Assembly: GCA_030039825.1 (NCBI GenBank) | Contig: JASHUV010000184.1 | Location: forward strand, 1 to 18,587 | Source: Thermoplasmata archaeon | GTDB taxonomy: Archaea; Thermoplasmatota; Thermoplasmata; Lutacidiplasmatales; UBA184 | Direction: 5' to 3' | DNA length: 18,587 nt | Program-made: the position numbers and the translations under genes | Shown: piece by piece, positions 16,101 through 18,587 of the stretch | How positions within the stretch are numbered: the first letter of the stretch is position 1 | Layout: the number at the start of each line of letters is the position of its first letter | Notes under the pieces: model-generated | Seen by the model: only the letters and a program-made list of their open reading frames with translations | What the model was told of the DNA's origin: nothing | Database searches by the model: none

Positions 16101-17332
16101 GCACGGGCGCCGGCGCCTACTCGGGGACGGCGCCCGCGCCGACGCTCGTGCCGTACGGGCCGATCCACGAGCTCGCGACGTTCCGCGCCCTACCGGGGCC
16201 GGTCCACGCGCTCTCGGTGGCCGAATCCGGCTTCCCGGCCTCGCAGCCGTTCACCGTCGAGGTCAACGGCACCGGCCTCACGGCGACGGGGCCGGTCGCC
16301 CTCCCCCCGGTCGGGATCGCGTCGTCCGGCGCGCCCTCGACGATCGCCGTCATCGTCCCGCCCGTGGTGCCGAACGCCACCGAGCCGACGCGGTACATCC
16401 CCACCCGGCTCTCGCTGACCGGCGGCGGAACGGTCACCGGGTCGGACGGGGACTGGAACGTCACCTGGAGCGGCAACGCCACGGCGACGGTGACGTTCCT
16501 CACGCAGTACCTCGTCACCCTCGTCGGCGAGGGCCCCGGGACCCTCTCCCCCTCGCCGGGGTCGAGCTGGGTGGACGCCGGCGCGCTCCTCTCCCTGTCG
16601 GCGACCCCGATCGCGCCGGCCCTCTTCGAGGGGTGGAACGGGACGGGTGCGGGCGCCGCCTCCGGCGGCGCGACGACGATCTCCGTGCTCGTGGGCGGCG
16701 CGATCACCGAGACCGCGGCGTTCCTCCGCCCGATCGTGAACCGGCCGACCTTCGAGCTCGTCCTCGAGGCCCACGGGCTCGCCGCCGACCTCCTGTGGAG
16801 CGCCTCGATCGGCGCGACGCTCCTCGCGGGGCGGAATCCGACCCTGACCTTCACGGGCCTGAACGGGAGCTATTCGCTCCTCGTGCCGACCGTCGACGAC
16901 GGGGCGACGGCCCGCTACCTCCCGGCCGGGAACGGCAGCGTCGCGGCGTCCGTCACCTCGAACCGGACGATCACCGTGGACTTCGCGGTGGAGTACGCCG
17001 TCACGGTCGTCACCGGGAGCGGCGGGAGCGCCTCCGCGTCGCTCGCCTGGGCCTCCGCCGGGACGTCGGTCCGGCTGAGCGCGTCGCCCTCCGAGGGGGA
17101 AGTGTTCGCGGGCTGGTCGGGGTCGGCCTACTCCGGGAGCGCGGCCTCCGTCCCGATCACGGTCGCCGGCCCGGTCAACGAGACCGCGGCCTTCGCTCCG
17201 GCGGCCCCGCCCGCCCCGAGCGGTCCGGGGGGCGCGGAGGTGCTCGCCCTCCTCGCGATCCTCCCCGTCGCGTTCGTCGTCGGGCGGCTCCTCGGCCGCC
17301 GGCGCCGCCCGGAGGGCGGGGCGCCGGGTTAG
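10112..17332 (+). CDS. Giant two-ectodomain surface protein
   Basis: The 2406-residue product has a signal or anchor segment (RRRR at 26-29, hydrophobic 33-46), then a sialidase-like beta-propeller at about 87-607 with at least six Asp-box motifs (SVNDGASW at 247, STNGGTSW at 470, STNSGATF at 388). After it come alternating modules: ESGLPxGTxW-like Ig domains and GWxGxGxGxYxG domains resembling divergent InlB B-repeats. A membrane helix at 1414-1436 with RRRRP, a cytoplasmic linker of about 49 residues and a second helix at 1486-1507 lead to a second ectodomain of the same module types, ending in a helix at 2376-2395 with RRRRP. Topology is self-consistent. Adhesion or glycan binding is inferred; no hydrolase active site was recognised. 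ATG 10112 has a GGAG five bases upstream; GTG 10139 is a possible alternative. The frame continues open upstream only as antisense of the regulator gene. Confidence 0.85.
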   Translation: MEPGRGTGRVSASPPRIALGSASVGRRRRASRTLLLGLLLLVLLAPGAPSVLGGAGPPSDRAAPLGLAGAAPLPAARALASPAAMFFQNDSSVASFSQGEYCAPTPPQGEICYPQSQSPSLLSLPGGGVGLGYSEITTLNSTTCANASAQSISRIAFAVSSNGGVSFGASVFVGSSGSAACPYFQEIEPSFAVNSAGEIFAAYIGANATRAQMLAGFNPVASLGGLSAPIVGYVTRPADAVLLSTSVNDGASWSNPTVVVAGGNLSRPQIAVDGDTVYIVYENSVNSSTTLPGQPFFPSQSLLVVSSSAGATWGSPSILPAITAAGAINAHQDDTTFSPSIAIGPSGEIAIAYLTNRSCTAYCQLINPTTLAGSGVAYWGEDVVVITSTNSGATFSGIHVVAPALEPNYQGYGTVGGANSTYLFQFGESTAIAWNTATGGLYVTWSGATNLSGDVWWLNYEKAAIFEASSTNGGTSWTSTQFGPPMVLSSAITLESYYNPTIAVNDGDIYVAYSYYNNSLPCGCSAPSLSGEYSTWVSESTDGVHWSSPALAAMFPASDGIGAASYQGYTSSIVFDASGDPIVASALATAWLAPVGGSTRAIAANVTVSTIATGGTTSVTFRVAGLSGSTPWTVQLNGNNFSTAGGAISVGTVPVGRPLLVVPVVPRAPLGYDEFAGVLGSSFEVYRTSSVQQWNETTWVGLSLAVSPADTPFVALDLQGPGQSESWTWSTQVEAGEAVDTSVGCTFPWWLPIDSTVTIGPTAEGGSTYDGVYVTADGDDAVYWNGTGSGAFTGNGTAAHLDLLGPINETLWIYPRAEYNVSFVAQGAPAGDGFSYSFDGSNRSGTVGQPSIVTNVSTGLYEVGDLSAGPAPTGYRYFGRVEGGSAVDVPAEPVVNLTFAEVDVAAPVETISLHAPALTTGDEWQAEFNGTRYASSTPWINLTARPGTYPIGLFPVNAANGSSEYVPDQADQFVTFTGSAATFVAVFTVADLLEVLAGAGGTVSPSTASRWVAPGTVVDLLATPASGYGWNGWTGSGAGAYTGMNLSLRLVVDAPLEEAASFYPLPTDRFNLTIVETGIPNGTTWNLDVGGTGYAASASTLVVPGLESCQISGNHGRYPLSVPYELGDLAENLSRFVPESYPTTACGGTTVGIVFSAQFAVTAIATTGGSAQAVEGFEAVTDGTTWFAGGSTLTLLAYPVPHEEFTGWAGAGPGNYSGPKDPATAFVDGALTETAVFAPRPVVAVRYDILLNLTTPIPNGTLWTAEVNGSTYGATGSVLDISGLAPGGYTVVIDDAQAPGGLVEYRPNITSFYVLLSNDTNESFSFQTEDWVAITTIGPGLASPSSGWFPLGSRVALTATPTTGDLLSGWVGSGPGSYSGTSRTATLRVLGPVDENVTFAPPAVAVTSSPLDSLGVILGVVAAASVGLLAVGVLLARRRRPPGEGPDGGSASGPDPFPVSNPDGPSAAELGGWAPDRRGRGARSRPVLLVLIVVSLVLTSAVVLGAVPSGAVRADRPSLRPVSASVGTVTPGPSSSTSDTAAGTEEASSLYAESGLPAGTTWSLTVDGRTYRALAPSPIEAPGASAGSWAASAVSPSPGVRFAPASGPAPTGSGGGPVPVPFLTDVALNITTVPALEDPTTPPGNCTSPPFQWDDPCLQANYAITPDPGLHFYPIGSTVVLNVTPLVVTCNSNCTTNESANLTFQSWTGSGDGSVNTTSSLTTILLEGPVEETASFAVNGFCQEETLPTPGVACLTSNATLLFTESGLPSGRTWAVSTYDPTDPSLGFATVEGSATVLGTQDPTVQSETDLLPWPVPGSGGTTWEPSADPAGPVMIPQTTDVGVTYASVATPAGPYPLFAEAVGLPAPTTPWSIAVGGTLDAAATPFAEFTAPSGTVRFNGTPVEAGDGTTYEVVAVDAETLEVGVGWQNGSVLPASVAVTGPTYVRLVYAPFEEIWVGGTSGGSVTPAGERWVASGGLEALNATPDAGYEFLAWTGTGAGAYSGTAPAPTLVPYGPIHELATFRALPGPVHALSVAESGFPASQPFTVEVNGTGLTATGPVALPPVGIASSGAPSTIAVIVPPVVPNATEPTRYIPTRLSLTGGGTVTGSDGDWNVTWSGNATATVTFLTQYLVTLVGEGPGTLSPSPGSSWVDAGALLSLSATPIAPALFEGWNGTGAGAASGGATTISVLVGGAITETAAFLRPIVNRPTFELVLEAHGLAADLLWSASIGATLLAGRNPTLTFTGLNGSYSLLVPTVDDGATARYLPAGNGSVAASVTSNRTITVDFAVEYAVTVVTGSGGSASASLAWASAGTSVRLSASPSEGEVFAGWSGSAYSGSAASVPITVAGPVNETAAFAPAAPPAPSGPGGAEVLALLAILPVAFVVGRLLGRRRRPEGGAPG

Positions 17333-17979
17333 AGCGCCGCCTGGAAGTCCTCGATCGTGAGCGGGAAGGGGCTCTCCGGCCCGGACCGGGCCCGGACGAC
17401 CTCCCGCGCGAGGAGCCAGTAGACGGTGGCGAGGGCGACGCGCCCCTTGTTGTTCGCGGGGACCACGAGGTCCACGTGGCGGGTCTCGTTGTTGACGTCG
17501 CACAGGCCGACGACGGGGATCCCGATCGAGACGGCCTCCGACAGGGCCTGCTGGTCGGTCGCCGGGTCGGTCACGAGCAGGACCTTCGGCTCGTAGTACT
17601 CCTCGAGGTTCGGGTTCGTGAGGCAACCCGGCACGAACCGCTCGGCGAAGGAGACCGCGCCCGTGGCCTTCGCGAAGACCCGGACCGGCTTCTGGCCGTA
17701 CTGGCGCTGGGAGACCACGAGGACCTTCTCGGGGGGAAAGCCCGCGAGGAACTTCGCCGCCCGGCGGATCCGCCGGTCGGTCTCGCGGATGTCGAGGACG
17801 TGGAGCCCGTCGAAACGGACCTTGAAGACGAAGCGGCGCATCGAGGCCGACTTCTGCTGCGTGCCGATGTGCACGCCGCTCGTCAGGTAGGTCTCCTCCG
17901 GGACGAGGAGCTCGCCGGGCTCGGTGTCCTGCGTCTCCGAGGCGGAGGAGTGGTCCTCCTCGGCCTCGATCTCGGGCAT
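17329..17979 (-). CDS. rpsB: Small ribosomal subunit protein uS2, archaeal type
   Basis: Ribosomal protein S2 of the small subunit, 216 residues. The acidic N-terminal extension (EIEAEED, ASETQDTEPGEL) is followed by the conserved core: TYLTSGVHIGTQQ, FDGLHVLDIRETDRRIRRAAKFL, VLVVSQRQYGQKPV, FVPGCLTNPN, PKVLLVTDPATDQQAL, IPVVGLCDVNNETRHVDLVVPANNKGR and the closing ALATVYWLLAREV. I use ATG 17979 rather than the GTG one codon earlier: its A is the last base of the enolase TGA stop, a TGATG overlap typical of translational coupling, and GGAGG lies upstream. The eno-rpsB order is common in archaea. The stop codon overlaps the convergent giant-gene stop by four bases, so no terminator space separates them. 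Confidence 0.97.
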   Translation of the reverse strand: MPEIEAEEDHSSASETQDTEPGELLVPEETYLTSGVHIGTQQKSASMRRFVFKVRFDGLHVLDIRETDRRIRRAAKFLAGFPPEKVLVVSQRQYGQKPVRVFAKATGAVSFAERFVPGCLTNPNLEEYYEPKVLLVTDPATDQQALSEAVSIGIPVVGLCDVNNETRHVDLVVPANNKGRVALATVYWLLAREVVRARSGPESPFPLTIEDFQAAL

Positions 17980-18587
17980 CACGTGGGGTCCTCCGACGCG
18001 GCCGCGACACGCCGGAGTTCATTTAGCTTTGCCGCGCGTTCGCCCCCGAAGAGGCCGCACTTGAGCCCCGCGGCGCCGGCGGCGAGCGCGAGGTGGGCGA
18101 GCCAGCCGTCGTTCGTCTCGCCCGAGCGGTGCGAGGCGACCACGGCGATCCCGTTCGCGCGGGCGAGGTCGACCGTCGCGAGCGCGTCGGTGAGGGTGCC
18201 GACCTGGTTCACCTTGACGAGGACGGCGTTCGAGGCCCGCGCCCGGATCCCCTCCGCGACGCGCTCGCGCCGGGTCGCGTAGATGTCGTCGCCGACGATG
18301 AGCGTGCGCGCCCCGACCCGTCGGGTCAGCTCGGCGAACCCCTCGACGTCGTCCTGGTCGAACGGGTCCTCCACGTAGGCGAGCCGGAGGCGGTCGACGA
18401 GCTCCGCCACGAGATCGACCTGCTCGCCCGGGGATCGGCGGCCGTCGCGGTAATGGTAGGCCCCGTCGCGGAAGAGCTCGCTCGCCGCGAGGTCGAGGCC
18501 GGGCCGGACCTCGCTCCCGAGCTCGTCACGGACCGACGCGCACGCCGACGCGAGGATCTCCGCGGCCTCGTCGTTCCCGATCCCCGC
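17979..18587 (-). CDS. eno: Enolase, C-terminal part (cut by window edge)
   Basis: Phosphopyruvate hydratase of glycolysis and gluconeogenesis, interconverting 2-phosphoglycerate and phosphoenolpyruvate in the cytoplasm. The C-terminal 202 residues are present; the frame is open through the window edge, and a shorter start at 18410 would fall inside the conserved barrel. Metal and catalytic motifs are visible: VEDPFDQDD and VGDDIYAT (metal-binding Glu and Asp of the family), LVKVNQVGTLTD (catalytic lysine), SHRSGETND, and LKCGLFGGERAAKLNELRR with the second conserved lysine. The upstream residues GIGNDEAAEI and LDLAASELF continue the family pattern. Translation is coupled to rpsB through a TGATG overlap. 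Nothing suggests decay. Confidence 0.96.
   Translation of the reverse strand, partial: AGIGNDEAAEILASACASVRDELGSEVRPGLDLAASELFRDGAYHYRDGRRSPGEQVDLVAELVDRLRLAYVEDPFDQDDVEGFAELTRRVGARTLIVGDDIYATRRERVAEGIRARASNAVLVKVNQVGTLTDALATVDLARANGIAVVASHRSGETNDGWLAHLALAAGAAGLKCGLFGGERAAKLNELRRVAAASEDPT

Noticed and set aside
1..18587. CRISPR array, insertion sequence or attachment site
   Set aside because: No regularly spaced direct repeats, transposase motifs, terminal inverted repeats or tRNA-end duplications were seen; protein-level repeats in the surface genes are too diverged at the DNA level.

Overview
The window reads as a stretch of high-G+C archaeal chromosome. The clearest archaeal markers are a transcription factor B, a class I (archaeal-type) CCA-adding enzyme, archaeal-type ribosomal protein S2 directly downstream of enolase, and TATA-box promoters with very short or no leaders. 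The large secreted, stalk-anchored proteins with 'ESGLPxGTxW' and 'GWxGxGxGxYxG' modules are typical of Thermoplasmatota, so an uncultured high-G+C Thermoplasmata-like lineage is my best guess (inference only, no search was run).

Layout, left to right. (1) Positions 1-924, plus strand: the C-terminal half of lipoyl synthase followed seven bases later by a small three-helix membrane protein. (2) 945-2345, minus: CCA tRNA nucleotidyltransferase, convergent with the membrane protein and divergent from (3) 2472-3533, plus: an AmmeMemoRadiSam-type radical SAM enzyme. (4) 3604-6960, plus: a 1118-residue surface protein with about 14 beta-propeller blade repeats, three Cys-paired Ig-like domains, one membrane helix and an unusual cytoplasmic zinc ribbon. 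(5) 7013-8125, minus: an atypical TFB. (6) 8168-8662: about 500 bases without a convincing gene. (7) 8663-9937, minus: a TrmB-like regulator with a C-terminal Cys-containing V4R-like domain. (8) 10112-17332, plus: a giant 2406-residue surface protein that looks like two anchored surface proteins joined in frame. (9) 17329-18587, minus: rpsB and the C-terminal part of enolase, translationally coupled.

The two ends are housekeeping genes (lipoylation, tRNA maturation, translation, glycolysis). The middle block, about 3.6 to 17.3 kb, is the accessory-looking part: two transcription regulators (a TFB variant and a TrmB-V4R protein) lie between two large cell-surface proteins. The 174-base divergent promoter between the TrmB-like gene and the giant gene carries two perfect palindromes, one over or beside each TATA element, and a hairpin at the predicted transcript start of the giant gene. 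My working hypothesis is a regulated surface-display module in which the TrmB-V4R protein controls itself and the giant protein. The promoter architecture is visible in the sequence; the regulatory wiring is inferred.
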